Assembly (NCBI RefSeq): GCF_001011155.1
Contig: NZ_CP011479.1
Coordinates: 4,661,662 to 4,725,661, forward strand
Source: Hoeflea sp. IMCC20628
Lineage (GTDB): Bacteria > Pseudomonadota > Alphaproteobacteria > Rhizobiales > Rhizobiaceae
Direction: 5' to 3'
DNA: 64,000 nt
Shown here: piece after piece, positions 38,313 to 47,687 of the stretch
Numbering within the stretch: the first letter of the stretch is position 1
Layout of the letters: each line of letters opens with the position of its first letter
The notes under the pieces: generated by a model
Seen by the model: the letters and a program-made list of their open reading frames with translations, nothing else
What the model was told of the DNA's origin: nothing
The model's database searches: none
Made by a program: the position numbers and the translations under genes

Positions 38313-39701
38313 ATGAGCAGTTTGAAACTGATTTCGCCAGTTGACGGGTCGGTCTATGCCGAACGTCCGGTTATGGGCGTCGATGACGCGGCGGCAGCTG
38401 TCGCCCGGTCGCGCAAGGCGCAGAAGGACTGGGCCCGGCGGCCGCTGGAAGAGCGCATCGCGCTGGTTCGTGCCGGTGTGGCGCGGCTCAACGAAATGAG
38501 CGACGAGGTTGTGCCGGAACTGGCCTGGATGATGGGCCGCCCGATCCGTTATGGCGGCGAGTTTGGTGGCGTCAACGAGCGAACCAATTACATGGCAGAG
38601 ATCGCCCAGCGGGCGCTGGCGCCGATCGAGATTGAGAACTCGGCACAGTTTGAACGCCGCATCGAGCACGTTCCGCATGGCGTCGTTTTCGTCGTCGCGC
38701 CGTGGAACTATCCCTACATGACTGCGATCAATACGGTCGCCCCGGCGTTGATTGCCGGCAACACCGTGGTGCTCAAGCATGCAACCCAGACGCTGCTGGT
38801 CGGCGAGCGCATGGTTCGCGCCTTCACCGAAGCCGGATTGCCGGAAGACGTGTTCATCAACCTGTTCCTGGATCATCAGGGCAGCGAGAAGCTGATTTCG
38901 GCGGGAAGCTTCAACTTCATCAATTTCACCGGCTCGGTTGGCGGCGGCAAGGCGATTGAGCGCGCTGCTGCCGGCACCTTCACCGGCCTCGGCCTGGAGC
39001 TTGGCGGCAAGGATCCGGGCTATGTCATGGAAGATGCCGATCTCGACTGGGCCGTCGATACGCTGATGGACGGAGCGATGTTCAATGCCGGGCAGTGCTG
39101 CTGCGGCATCGAGCGGCTCTACATTGCGCGTCCGCTCTATGAGGCGTTCGTCGAGAAGGCAGCCGCCTGGGTCACTGCCGGACTCAAGCTTGGCAATCCG
39201 CTGGAGCAGGACACCACCATCGGTCCGATGGCCAGTGTGCGCTTTGCCAAGGAAGTCCGGGCCCAGACTGCTGAAGCCATCACCGCTGGCGCGCGCGGGC
39301 TGATCGATCCGAAACTGTATCCGGCCGATGATGGCGGCGCCTATCTGATGCCGCAGGTTCTCGTCGACGTGACCAACGACATGCGGGTGATGCGCGACGA
39401 GAGCTTTGGCCCGGTTGTCGGCATCATGCCGGTCGACAGCGACGAGCAGGCGCTTGGCCTGATGAACGACAGCCCGTTTGGTCTGACAGCTTCGCTGTGG
39501 ACCAACGATACTGAGCGTGCCGCCCGACTTGGTGACGAGCTTGAGACCGGAACCGTGTTCATGAACCGGGCTGACTATCTCGACCCGGCGCTGTGCTGGA
39601 CCGGCTGCAAGGCCACCGGTCGCGGTGGTTCGCTGTCGGAAATCGGCTTCCAAAACCTCACCCGTCCCAAATCCTATCACCTGAGAAAGAAATCCGCATG
39701 A
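38313..39701 (+). CDS. NAD(P)-dependent aldehyde dehydrogenase
   Basis: A 462-residue ALDH. VAPWNYPYMTAINTVAPALIAGNTVVLKHA binds cofactor, FTGSVGGG and LELGGKDPGYVM carry the general base Glu, and GQCCCG holds the catalytic Cys263 (GQxC) flanked by two more cysteines. AGGAGA precedes the start. It overlaps the next gene by 4 bp. In context it would oxidise a gamma-glutamyl-amino aldehyde or free aldehyde. Confidence 0.94.
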   Translation: MSSLKLISPVDGSVYAERPVMGVDDAAAAVARSRKAQKDWARRPLEERIALVRAGVARLNEMSDEVVPELAWMMGRPIRYGGEFGGVNERTNYMAEIAQRALAPIEIENSAQFERRIEHVPHGVVFVVAPWNYPYMTAINTVAPALIAGNTVVLKHATQTLLVGERMVRAFTEAGLPEDVFINLFLDHQGSEKLISAGSFNFINFTGSVGGGKAIERAAAGTFTGLGLELGGKDPGYVMEDADLDWAVDTLMDGAMFNAGQCCCGIERLYIARPLYEAFVEKAAAWVTAGLKLGNPLEQDTTIGPMASVRFAKEVRAQTAEAITAGARGLIDPKLYPADDGGAYLMPQVLVDVTNDMRVMRDESFGPVVGIMPVDSDEQALGLMNDSPFGLTASLWTNDTERAARLGDELETGTVFMNRADYLDPALCWTGCKATGRGGSLSEIGFQNLTRPKSYHLRKKSA

Positions 39702-40843
39702 GCCCGCGCGCCAACTGGTCCTACCCCACCGCAATCCGTTTTGGCGCAGGGCGCATTTCGGAACTCGCTGAAGCCTGTACTGCAGCAGGCATGAAGAAGC
39801 CGCTCCTGGTCACCGACCGGGGACTGGCCTCGCTGCCGATCACAACCAATGCGCTTGACCTGATGGAGGCCGCCGGCCTTGGCCGGGCCGTCTTCGCCGA
39901 GGTCGACCCCAACCCGAACGAGAAGAACCTTGAAGCCGGCGTTGCGGTGTTCAAGGCTGGCGGCCATGACGGCGTTATCGCCTTTGGCGGCGGTTCGGGA
40001 CTTGATCTGGGCAAACTGATCGCGTTTCAGGCCGGACAAACCCGTCCTGTCTGGGATTTCGAAGATGTCGGTGATTGGTGGACTCGCGCCAATGGTGATG
40101 CCATTGCGCCGATCATCGCGGTGCCGACAACAGCGGGCACGGGCTCTGAAGTCGGACGCGCCGGTGTGCTGACCAACTCGGTCACCCACGTCAAGAAAAT
40201 CATCTTCCACCCGAAGTTGCTTCCGGCTGTCACCATCTGTGACCCGGAACTGACTGTCGGCATGCCGCGGATCATCACGGTGGGCACAGGCATGGATGCG
40301 TTCGCGCATTGCCTCGAAGCCTATTCGTCACCGTTCTACCATCCGATGAGCCAGGGCATTGCGCTTGAGGGTATGCGGCTGGTCAAGGAAAACTTGCCAC
40401 TGGTTGTTGCCGACGGCTCGAATATCGATGCCCGCGCCGAAATGATGAGTGCGGCTGCGATGGGCGCGGTGGCGTTCCAGAAGGGTCTCGGCGCGATCCA
40501 TGCGCTGTCGCACCCGATCGGCGCGGTTTACAACACCCATCACGGCATGACCAATGCGGTGGTGATGCCTCCTGTGCTTCGGATGAACCGTCCGGCAATC
40601 GAAGACCGCATCGCGCGCGCTGCAGCCTATATGGGCATCGATGGCGGCTTCGACGGGTTTTACGAATACGTGCTGAAGCTGCGTGCCGATCTGGGTGTCC
40701 CTGACAAGCTGGCCGAGCTTGGCGTTGGCCGGGACCGGATTGATGAAATGACAGCAATGGCTCTGGAAGATCCGAGCGCCGGCGGCAATCCGGTGACGCT
40801 GACCACCGAGAACACCAAAGCGCTGTTCGAAGCCTGCATCTGA
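39698..40843 (+). CDS. Iron-containing alcohol dehydrogenase
   Basis: A 381-residue group III (iron-dependent) alcohol dehydrogenase. The NAD site is GVIAFGGGSGLDLGKLIAF; metal ligands are in GMDAFAHCLEAY (Asp and His) and in AIHALSHPIGAVYNTHHG (two His). The ATG overlaps the ALDH stop (ATGA), coupling translation. Paired with the aldehyde dehydrogenase it can take an alcohol to the acid, as for amino alcohols. A hairpin follows the stop codon. Confidence 0.94.
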   Translation: MSPRANWSYPTAIRFGAGRISELAEACTAAGMKKPLLVTDRGLASLPITTNALDLMEAAGLGRAVFAEVDPNPNEKNLEAGVAVFKAGGHDGVIAFGGGSGLDLGKLIAFQAGQTRPVWDFEDVGDWWTRANGDAIAPIIAVPTTAGTGSEVGRAGVLTNSVTHVKKIIFHPKLLPAVTICDPELTVGMPRIITVGTGMDAFAHCLEAYSSPFYHPMSQGIALEGMRLVKENLPLVVADGSNIDARAEMMSAAAMGAVAFQKGLGAIHALSHPIGAVYNTHHGMTNAVVMPPVLRMNRPAIEDRIARAAAYMGIDGGFDGFYEYVLKLRADLGVPDKLAELGVGRDRIDEMTAMALEDPSAGGNPVTLTTENTKALFEACI

Positions 40844-40851
40844 AAGGTTTG

Positions 40852-40889
40852 GCTGCGTCGTGCAGAAAATAACAGCGGCACGACGCAGC
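40852..40889 (+). terminator. Hairpin after the alcohol dehydrogenase gene
   Basis: Perfect 12-bp stem (GCTGCGTCGTGC, 40852-40863, with GCACGACGCAGC, 40878-40889) and a 14-nt loop. There is no T-run, so it may act with Rho or protect the mRNA end rather than be a classical terminator. Confidence 0.5.
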
Positions 40890-41262
40890 AGTAATCTGGT
40901 GATCTTGCGTGGCAATTCGCTTGTCATCTCCGATGCTTCAGGCAGTCGCGCTCAAGTGGATCCAATTGTCTGCTAGCGTACGCGCGCTGCCGTGAGGGGT
41001 TACACGACGCATATTGTGCGTTTTAGTAAATGATGGCGCTGCGACTTTCAGATCCAATCGGCTTTTTGATATTCTTGCACGGGACAGTTTGTGGCATTTT
41101 TGCACGGGATCTGGGTAGTGCCGGTGCCTGTGGGGGTCTTGAAAAGAGCCCATGTTGCAATTACAAAATTTGCATCCGTTCAAACAGAATAAGCCGGGTT
41201 TTCTTGTGAAAATCGTTTGTAATGAATAAAAACCAAAGGTTTAATCCCCTGCGGAGGCAACT
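40890..41262. promoter_or_regulatory. luxR upstream region with repeats
   Basis: About 370 bp without a gene. It holds a 15-bp interrupted palindrome ACGCA-N5-TGCGT (41007-41021) and two direct copies of TTGCACGGGA (41075-41084 and 41100-41109) spaced 25 bp apart. These could be operators of the downstream LuxR-family protein or of another regulator. AT content rises toward the luxR start. No promoter can be named with confidence. Confidence 0.4.
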
Positions 41263-42006
41263 ATGGGTATGAATGCTGTTCTGCAGTTTCTGGAAAACGA
41301 AAGCAACGGAGCGGCAGATGCTGACGCCATTCGTGCGCAACTGGGTGATGTTGTCAGAAAGCTTGGCTTCGACTTTTTTACCCTTGTTCGGCAGCCGGGC
41401 CCGGAGAGCGATGCTGAGAAGATCATGCTTGCAGGTCAATGGCCCAAAGGCTGGCCCGAAATCTATGTGAAGCGGAAATATGCGGCGATCGATCCGATTG
41501 TCCGTTATCTCGGGCATAGCCAACGGGGTTATCGCTGGCGCGAACCATTGCAGGTATTCCAGGATGATCCGCATCGCAAGCGGATGGAGCGGATGATGGT
41601 TGATGCGCGGCGCCACGGGCTGGAGGACGGATATGTGTTTCCGATCCACGGACGGCGCGGACTGGTCGGCGTGCTTGCGGTGGCAGGTCAGGAAATCGAT
41701 CTGTCGCCGTCCCAGATGGCGTTGATGGATGCGGTGGCGAAGAAAGTGTTCTGGGAGCTTCTGGAGGCTTTGGATCCGGGCGCCTATGAGAGGATCAGCA
41801 AACCGGTTGTGGTGCAATTGACTCGCCGTGAGATGGAGACGCTTGAATATCTCGGCTATGGCATGACCTCCAATGAGATGGGCGCCACACTCGGTTTGTC
41901 GGCGCACACGGTTGATTGGTACATGAACGGCATTCAGGAAAAGCTGCATGCCAAAAACCGGCATCACGTGGTGGCGATTGCGTTCAGGCTCGGACTGATC
42001 TCCTAA
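41263..42006 (+). CDS. LuxR-family quorum-sensing-type regulator (solo)
   Basis: A 247-residue protein with an N-terminal autoinducer-binding domain and a C-terminal LuxR helix-turn-helix (LTRREMETLEYLGYGMTSNEMG, LSAHTVDWYMNGIQEKL). The residues that bind acyl-homoserine lactone in TraR are matched by W64, Y68, D77, W92 and probably G123, with the same spacing for the first four. GGAGG lies before the ATG. No LuxI-type synthase is in the window, so it may answer a distant or foreign signal. Confidence 0.92.
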   Translation: MGMNAVLQFLENESNGAADADAIRAQLGDVVRKLGFDFFTLVRQPGPESDAEKIMLAGQWPKGWPEIYVKRKYAAIDPIVRYLGHSQRGYRWREPLQVFQDDPHRKRMERMMVDARRHGLEDGYVFPIHGRRGLVGVLAVAGQEIDLSPSQMALMDAVAKKVFWELLEALDPGAYERISKPVVVQLTRREMETLEYLGYGMTSNEMGATLGLSAHTVDWYMNGIQEKLHAKNRHHVVAIAFRLGLIS

Positions 42007-42188
42007 CGCGCGGCGTTTCCGATCGGTTGGTGCGGTCGTGAGCCCGCGGGGCTTGGAACGTCTCACCGCCATTTCCAGCCTCGGCGATGAGGCTCGATCC
42101 TATTTGCACTGCAATAAAACAGACGCTAATGATTGGATGCGGGGTTTATCCAGCCCCGGTCCCTTCGCCCAAACCCGGGAGCCTGTCT

Positions 42189-45100
42189 GTGCCGATTTCC
42201 AAAATTCTTGTCGCCAACCGATCAGAAATTGCCATTCGCGTTTTTCGCGCGGCCAACGAACTCGGCATAAAAACCGTCGCCATCTGGGCTGAGGAAGACA
42301 AGCTTGCGCTGCACCGGTTCAAGGCAGACGAATCCTATCAGGTCGGTCGCGGCCCGCATCTGGCGCGCGACATGGGTCCGATCGAGAGCTATCTTTCGAT
42401 TGAAGAGGTGATCCGCGTTGCCAAGCAATCAGGCGCCGATGCGATCCACCCCGGCTACGGTCTGTTGTCGGAGAGCCCCGAATTCGTAGACGCCTGCGAT
42501 GAAGCCGGGATCATCTTCATCGGCCCGCGTGCCGAAACCATGCGCCGCCTTGGCAACAAGGTCGCCGCCCGCAATCTCGCCATCGAAATCGGCGTTCCGG
42601 TGGTGCCGGCAACAGAGCCGCTTCCTGACGACATGGCGGAAGTGGCGCGGATGGCCGAAACGATCGGATATCCGATCATGCTGAAGGCATCCTGGGGCGG
42701 CGGAGGTCGCGGCATGCGCGCCATCCGTGATCCCAAGGACCTGTCACGCGAGGTCATCGAAGCCAAGCGCGAAGCCATGGCTGCTTTCGGCAAGGACGAG
42801 GTCTATCTCGAAAAGCTGGTCGAACGGGCCCGCCATGTCGAAAGCCAGATTCTCGGCGATACCCATGGCAATGCTGTGCATCTTTTCGAGCGCGACTGTT
42901 CTGTGCAGCGCCGCAACCAGAAGGTCGTCGAGCGGGCACCTGCGCCCTATCTGAGCGAAGATCAGCGGCAGGAACTGGCGGCCTATTCGCTGAAGATCGC
43001 CAATGCCACCGGCTATGTCGGCGCCGGTACGGTCGAATACCTGATGGATATCGACACGGGCGCGTTCTATTTCATCGAAGTCAATCCGCGCATCCAGGTC
43101 GAGCATACGGTCACCGAGGAAGTCACCGGCATCGATATCGTCAAGGCGCAGATCCACATTCTCGATGGCGAGGTGATCGGCACGCCAGGGTCCGGTGTGC
43201 CGGCGCAGGCCGACATCCGCCTCAATGGCCACGCGCTGCAATGCCGCATAACCACCGAAGACCCGGAACAGAATTTCATTCCCGATTACGGACGTATCAC
43301 GGCCTATCGCGGCGCCACCGGCTTCGGCATCCGGCTTGATGGCGGCACCGCCTATTCGGGCGCGGTGATCACCCGGTTTTATGATCCGCTTCTGGAAAAG
43401 GTCACCGCCTGGGCTCCGACGGCGGAAGAGACCATCCGTCGGATGGACCGGGCGCTCAGGGAGTTCCGGATCCGTGGCGTGGCCACCAACCTGACCTTCC
43501 TGGAAGCGATCATCACGCACCCGAGTTTTCTCGACAACACCTATACGACGCAGTTCATCGACACGACGCCGGAACTGTTCGAGCAGGTCAAGCGTCAGGA
43601 CCGGGCGACAAAGCTGCTGACCTATCTTGCCGATGTCACTGTCAATGGCCACCCGGAAGCAAGAGGCCGTCCGCGGCCGTTGGAAGACGCCGCCAAACCG
43701 CGCATCCCTTACAAGGATGTGCCGATTGTCGACGGCAGCAAGCAGAAGCTCGATCAGCTTGGCCCGAAAGGTTTTGGCGCGTGGATGCGCAATGAGAATC
43801 GCGTGCTGATCACCGATACGACGATGCGTGACGGGCACCAGTCGCTGTTGGCCACCCGCATGCGCACCAACGACATTGCCCGCATCGCCGACACCTATGC
43901 CAAGGTGCTGCCGAACCTTTTGTCGCTGGAATGCTGGGGTGGCGCCACCTTCGACGTGTCGATGCGGTTCCTGACCGAGGACCCGTGGGAGCGGCTGGAG
44001 ATGGTGCGCCAGGGCGCGCCGAATCTGTTGCTGCAGATGCTGCTGCGCGGCGCCAACGGCGTTGGCTACAAGAATTATCCCGACAATGTGGTCAAGCATT
44101 TCGTGCGCCAGGCTGCCAGCGGTGGCATCGACCTGTTCCGTGTGTTCGATTGCCTCAACTGGGTCGAGAACATGCGTGTGTCGATGGATGCGGTGTGCGA
44201 GGAGAGCAAGCTTTGCGAAGCCGCGATCTGTTACACCGGCGATATCCTCAGTTCGGCACGGCCGAAATATGATCTGAAATACTACACCAGCCTTGCGGCC
44301 GAACTGGAAAAGGCCGGCGCGCACATCATTGCGGTCAAGGACATGGCCGGATTGCTGAAGCCGGCGGCGGCGCGGCAGTTGTTCACCGCACTGCGCGAAG
44401 CCACAGATCTGCCGATCCACTTCCATACCCATGACACGTCGGGGATTTCGGCTGCCACAGTGCTTGCTGCGGTCGACAGCGGTGTTGACGCTATCGACGC
44501 GGCGATGGACGCGTTGTCGGGCAACACCTCGCAGCCATGCCTCGGCTCGATTGTCGAGGCACTCCGTGGCCATGAGCGCGATCCCGAACTTGATCCAGAA
44601 TGGATCCGCCGGATTTCGTTTTACTGGGAAGCGGTGCGCAATCAGTACGCGGCGTTTGAAAGCGACCTCAAGGGGCCGGCATCAGAAGTTTATCTGCACG
44701 AAATGCCAGGTGGTCAGTTTACCAATCTCAAGGAGCAGGCGCGTTCGCTGGGGCTGGAAACCCGCTGGCACGAGGTGGCGCAGGCCTATGCCGACGCCAA
44801 CCAGATGTTCGGCGACATCGTCAAGGTGACACCATCGTCGAAGGTGGTTGGCGACATGGCGCTGATGATGGTCAGCCAGGATCTGAGCGTCGCCGACGTC
44901 GAGGATCCGGCCAAGGATGTTTCGTTCCCCGAATCGGTGGTGTCGATGATGCGCGGCGATCTGGGTCAGCCGCCGGCCGGCTGGCCGAAAGCCCTTCAGG
45001 ACAAGGTGCTCAAGGGTGAGGATGCCTTCACGGCCCGTCCCGGCTCATTGCTGCCGGATGCGGATCTCGATGCCGAACGCAAGGAAATCGAGACCAAGTT

Positions 45101-45647
45101 GGAACGCGAAATCAGCGAAAACGAGTTCGCCTCCTATCTGATGTATCCGAAAGTGTTCACCGACTTTGCCCTGGTAAGCGAAACATACGGCCCGGTGAGC
45201 ATGTTGCCGACACCTGCCTATTTCTACGGAATCCCGGTCGGTGGCGAGTTGTTCATCGAGATTGAGAAAGGCAAGACGCTTGTCGTTCAGAATCTGGCCG
45301 AAAGCGAACCCGACGACAAGGGCATGGTCACTGTGTTTTTCGAGCTCAATGGCCAGCCGCGGCGGATCAAGGTGCCGGACCGGGCGCATGGCGCATCGGG
45401 CTCGGCTGTACGTCGCAAGGCCGAACTGGGCAACGATGCCCATGTTGGAGCCCCGATGCCGGGCGTGATCTCGACTGTTTCCGTTGCTGCGGGACAGGAG
45501 GTCACCGCAGGTGATGTGCTGGTCTCAATCGAGGCAATGAAAATGGAAACCGCGATCCATGCCGAGCGCGACGGGGTGCTGGCCGAGGTTCTGGTCAAGA
45601 CCGGCGACCAGATCGACGCCAAGGATCTTCTGGCTGTCTATGACTGA
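42189..45647 (+). CDS. pyc: Pyruvate carboxylase
   Basis: Biotin-dependent carboxylation of pyruvate to oxaloacetate, an anaplerotic reaction. The 1152-residue protein has a biotin carboxylase domain (about 1-470; ILVANRSEIAIRVFRAA, GGGGRGMR, EVNPRIQVEHTVTEEVTG), a carboxyltransferase domain (about 550-820; DTTMRDGHQSLLATR, HFHTHDTSG) and a C-terminal biotinyl domain with EAMKMET. The GTG at 42189 with GGGAG 7 bp upstream is preferred to an upstream ATG. This is the length typical of rhizobial Pyc. Monocistronic. Confidence 0.97.
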   Translation: MPISKILVANRSEIAIRVFRAANELGIKTVAIWAEEDKLALHRFKADESYQVGRGPHLARDMGPIESYLSIEEVIRVAKQSGADAIHPGYGLLSESPEFVDACDEAGIIFIGPRAETMRRLGNKVAARNLAIEIGVPVVPATEPLPDDMAEVARMAETIGYPIMLKASWGGGGRGMRAIRDPKDLSREVIEAKREAMAAFGKDEVYLEKLVERARHVESQILGDTHGNAVHLFERDCSVQRRNQKVVERAPAPYLSEDQRQELAAYSLKIANATGYVGAGTVEYLMDIDTGAFYFIEVNPRIQVEHTVTEEVTGIDIVKAQIHILDGEVIGTPGSGVPAQADIRLNGHALQCRITTEDPEQNFIPDYGRITAYRGATGFGIRLDGGTAYSGAVITRFYDPLLEKVTAWAPTAEETIRRMDRALREFRIRGVATNLTFLEAIITHPSFLDNTYTTQFIDTTPELFEQVKRQDRATKLLTYLADVTVNGHPEARGRPRPLEDAAKPRIPYKDVPIVDGSKQKLDQLGPKGFGAWMRNENRVLITDTTMRDGHQSLLATRMRTNDIARIADTYAKVLPNLLSLECWGGATFDVSMRFLTEDPWERLEMVRQGAPNLLLQMLLRGANGVGYKNYPDNVVKHFVRQAASGGIDLFRVFDCLNWVENMRVSMDAVCEESKLCEAAICYTGDILSSARPKYDLKYYTSLAAELEKAGAHIIAVKDMAGLLKPAAARQLFTALREATDLPIHFHTHDTSGISAATVLAAVDSGVDAIDAAMDALSGNTSQPCLGSIVEALRGHERDPELDPEWIRRISFYWEAVRNQYAAFESDLKGPASEVYLHEMPGGQFTNLKEQARSLGLETRWHEVAQAYADANQMFGDIVKVTPSSKVVGDMALMMVSQDLSVADVEDPAKDVSFPESVVSMMRGDLGQPPAGWPKALQDKVLKGEDAFTARPGSLLPDADLDAERKEIETKLEREISENEFASYLMYPKVFTDFALVSETYGPVSMLPTPAYFYGIPVGGELFIEIEKGKTLVVQNLAESEPDDKGMVTVFFELNGQPRRIKVPDRAHGASGSAVRRKAELGNDAHVGAPMPGVISTVSVAAGQEVTAGDVLVSIEAMKMETAIHAERDGVLAEVLVKTGDQIDAKDLLAVYD

Positions 45648-45743
45648 AGCATCCGCCCGATCCTGTGCCGGAAACAGCGCGGCGGGCTTGCGCATGACGG
45701 ATTGATTTCGCATTGTCGTCCCGGATTACACTCCGGGGCGCGC

Positions 45744-46187
45744 ATGAACACGCTGCCTGTTTATGTTATGAGGATTTCTGCCATGCTCGCCGCCATTCCG
45801 CTGATGATTGTGCCGCTGATTGTCTATAACCTGGTCATAATCGGGGTGATCGGCGGTGGTGTCGCCGGGCTTGGGTCGACCATCACATCGCTGTCGATGA
45901 TGTCGGGCGCAACCTGGACCATGAGTCTGGGCGACTTGCTGATCGTTGTCTCGCTGGCGTTGTTGTTCATCGAGGTTTTGAAGGCGACACGAACCGGCCC
46001 ATGGTCAGTGATTGACCACATGCTGTCGATGTTTGTCTTTGTTGCGTTCCTGGTGGAATTCCTGCTCGTTCGGGATGCCGCCACGCAGGTGTTTTTCATC
46101 CTGATGGTGATTGCATTCATCGACGTGATCGCCGGATTTTCCGTGTCGATTCGTTCGGCGGGCCGTGACGTTTCGATCGGGTTGTAA
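45744..46187 (+). CDS. Small integral membrane protein
   Basis: An about 147-residue protein with four hydrophobic helices (PLMIVPLIVYNLVIIGVIGG, LGDLLIVVSLALLFIEVL, a third after MLSMFVFVAF, FFILMVIAFIDVIAGF). I recognise no characterised family, though proteins of this type are widespread in rhizobia. The start could be 45768 or 45783 instead; the last follows a GAGG tract. It converges on a heme-binding-like gene. Confidence 0.7.
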   Translation: MNTLPVYVMRISAMLAAIPLMIVPLIVYNLVIIGVIGGGVAGLGSTITSLSMMSGATWTMSLGDLLIVVSLALLFIEVLKATRTGPWSVIDHMLSMFVFVAFLVEFLLVRDAATQVFFILMVIAFIDVIAGFSVSIRSAGRDVSIGL

Positions 46188-46202
46188 CCCGGCGATCAGA
46201 TG

Positions 46203-46634
46203 TCAGCCGGCGTCGGGCGTAAAGCCTGCGGCTTCGACGCCGGCGATTGCGGCAATCTCGTCATTGTCGGACGAATCGCCGGTGATGCCGACCGCGCCGA
46301 TGATCGCGCCCTTGCGGTCCTTGACCAGCACGCCGCCGGGCACGGCAACGATCTTGCCGCCGGATACTGCTGAGAGGCCTTCAAGAAAATGCGGCCGGGT
46401 TTCGGCCTGGGTGTTGAGCCAGCGCGAGCCGACGCCGACAGCCAGCGCGCCATAGGCCTTGCCGCTGGCGATCTCGAAGCGCAGCATCGATGCGCCATCC
46501 TGTCGCTGGACAGCTTTGACATGACCGCCGGCATCGAGCACCACAACGGCCAGTGGCTTGAGACCCAGTTCCTTGCCCTTTGCGAGCGCTGCGGTGATGA
46601 TCTTGAGTGCCTTGTTAAGCGTGAGGTCCGTCAT
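46203..46634 (-). CDS. GlcG/HbpS-type heme-binding family protein
   Basis: A 143-residue protein of the GlcG/HbpS family (DUF336): LKPLAVVVLDAGGHVKAVQRQDGASMLRFEIASGKA and VPGGVLVKDRKGAIIGAVGITGDSSDNDE are its two conserved blocks. Members have been linked to heme binding, glycolate metabolism or cofactor sensing. It lacks a signal peptide and sits alone, so no specific role can be assigned. Confidence 0.88.
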   Translation of the reverse strand: MTDLTLNKALKIITAALAKGKELGLKPLAVVVLDAGGHVKAVQRQDGASMLRFEIASGKAYGALAVGVGSRWLNTQAETRPHFLEGLSAVSGGKIVAVPGGVLVKDRKGAIIGAVGITGDSSDNDEIAAIAGVEAAGFTPDAG

Positions 46635-46850
46635 GATGAATGCCTTTCAAATCAAAGTCAGAAACTGATCAGAGGCTTATAGGCACTGAACCGTGACCTG
46701 TGCCACTGATTTGGCATGATCGGGGCAGGAAATAATGCTTTTTATGGAGCGCAATCAACAGGCAACGGCCTGAGTCTCCCCGACTCCGCCGGGCTCTGAA
46801 GCAAGCCAGTCGCTGTGCAAGGCGCTGAGCCGCAGCCGGGCGATTTCAGA

Positions 46851-47444
46851 TCAGCTGTCGATGGAGTTGATCTTGTCCTGAAGCGACTTGAGCTGGTCCT
46901 TGAGATCGTCGATGTCCTTGGAGGTGTCGGACTGTTTCGGGGTTTCCTCGGTCTTGGCCGAATGGGCGAGCGCGAAGGGCGAGAACATCTGCATCGCCTT
47001 CTGGAACATCTCGGTGTTGCGGCGAACCTGATCCTCGACTATCTGGATTGGCAGCTGGATGTTGCGGGCCACCGGATTGTCGCCAAAGGATTTGGTGATC
47101 TGTTCGCGGACCTGCTCCTGCTGTTCGGTCAAAGCTGACATGGAGTGCTCGAGATAGCTCGGCACCACCATTTGCAGTTGATCGCCGTAGATGGAAATCA
47201 ACTGCCTCAGGAAGGACACCGGCAGCAGTGTGTTGCCGGTTTTGGATTCCTGCTCGAAAATGATCTGCGTGAGGACCGTGTGGGTGATGTCATCACCGCT
47301 CTTTGCGTCCAGGACGGAAAAATCTTCGCCCTTCTTGACCATGACGGCCAGATCATCAAGCGTCACATAGGTGCTGGTGCCGGTGTTGTAGAGACGGCGA
47401 TTGGCATATTTCTTGATGGTGATTGGGCCACTTTTTTTCGCCAT
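46851..47444 (-). CDS. phaR: PHB synthesis repressor PhaR
   Basis: A regulator of polyhydroxybutyrate granule formation. The start MAKKSGPITIKKYANRRLYNTGTS is the PhaR N-terminal DNA-binding domain; a second domain follows (QIIFEQESKTGNTLLPVSFLRQLI), and the C-terminus is a coiled coil (DIDDLKDQLKSLQDKINS). PhaR binds both DNA and PHB, repressing phasin genes until polymer appears. GAGGAG precedes the ATG. It is divergent from phaA, matching the rhizobial arrangement. Confidence 0.95.
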   Translation of the reverse strand: MAKKSGPITIKKYANRRLYNTGTSTYVTLDDLAVMVKKGEDFSVLDAKSGDDITHTVLTQIIFEQESKTGNTLLPVSFLRQLISIYGDQLQMVVPSYLEHSMSALTEQQEQVREQITKSFGDNPVARNIQLPIQIVEDQVRRNTEMFQKAMQMFSPFALAHSAKTEETPKQSDTSKDIDDLKDQLKSLQDKINSIDS

Positions 47445-47687
47445 TCGTGCTCTCCTCAAAGGTCTCGCCAGACCAGAACCTCGTTTTGTCGAGCAGACTG
47501 TAGGCGAAAATGACCAGCAATGACAATTCCTTTGTGCATTGCGGCGAATGGAACCGGAAAACCTCAGACCATGGTCCTGATTTAACCGATTGCATGCGGA
47601 ATTCGGCTTTCTGATATTTGACAGCGGCACTAAGCTCGGTCACGTTCAGGTCAACTACACACCACCACATGACAGGGAAAATCCATC

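Noticed and set aside
36918-39734. A 938-codon open frame on the minus strand across the ligase and aldehyde dehydrogenase genes
   Set aside because: Shadow of two strongly supported plus-strand genes; the translation has no family motifs and the frame reflects GC-biased third positions.
42744-44573. A 609-codon minus-strand open frame inside pyruvate carboxylase
   Set aside because: Antisense to conserved catalytic domains of pyc, no motif or ribosome site.
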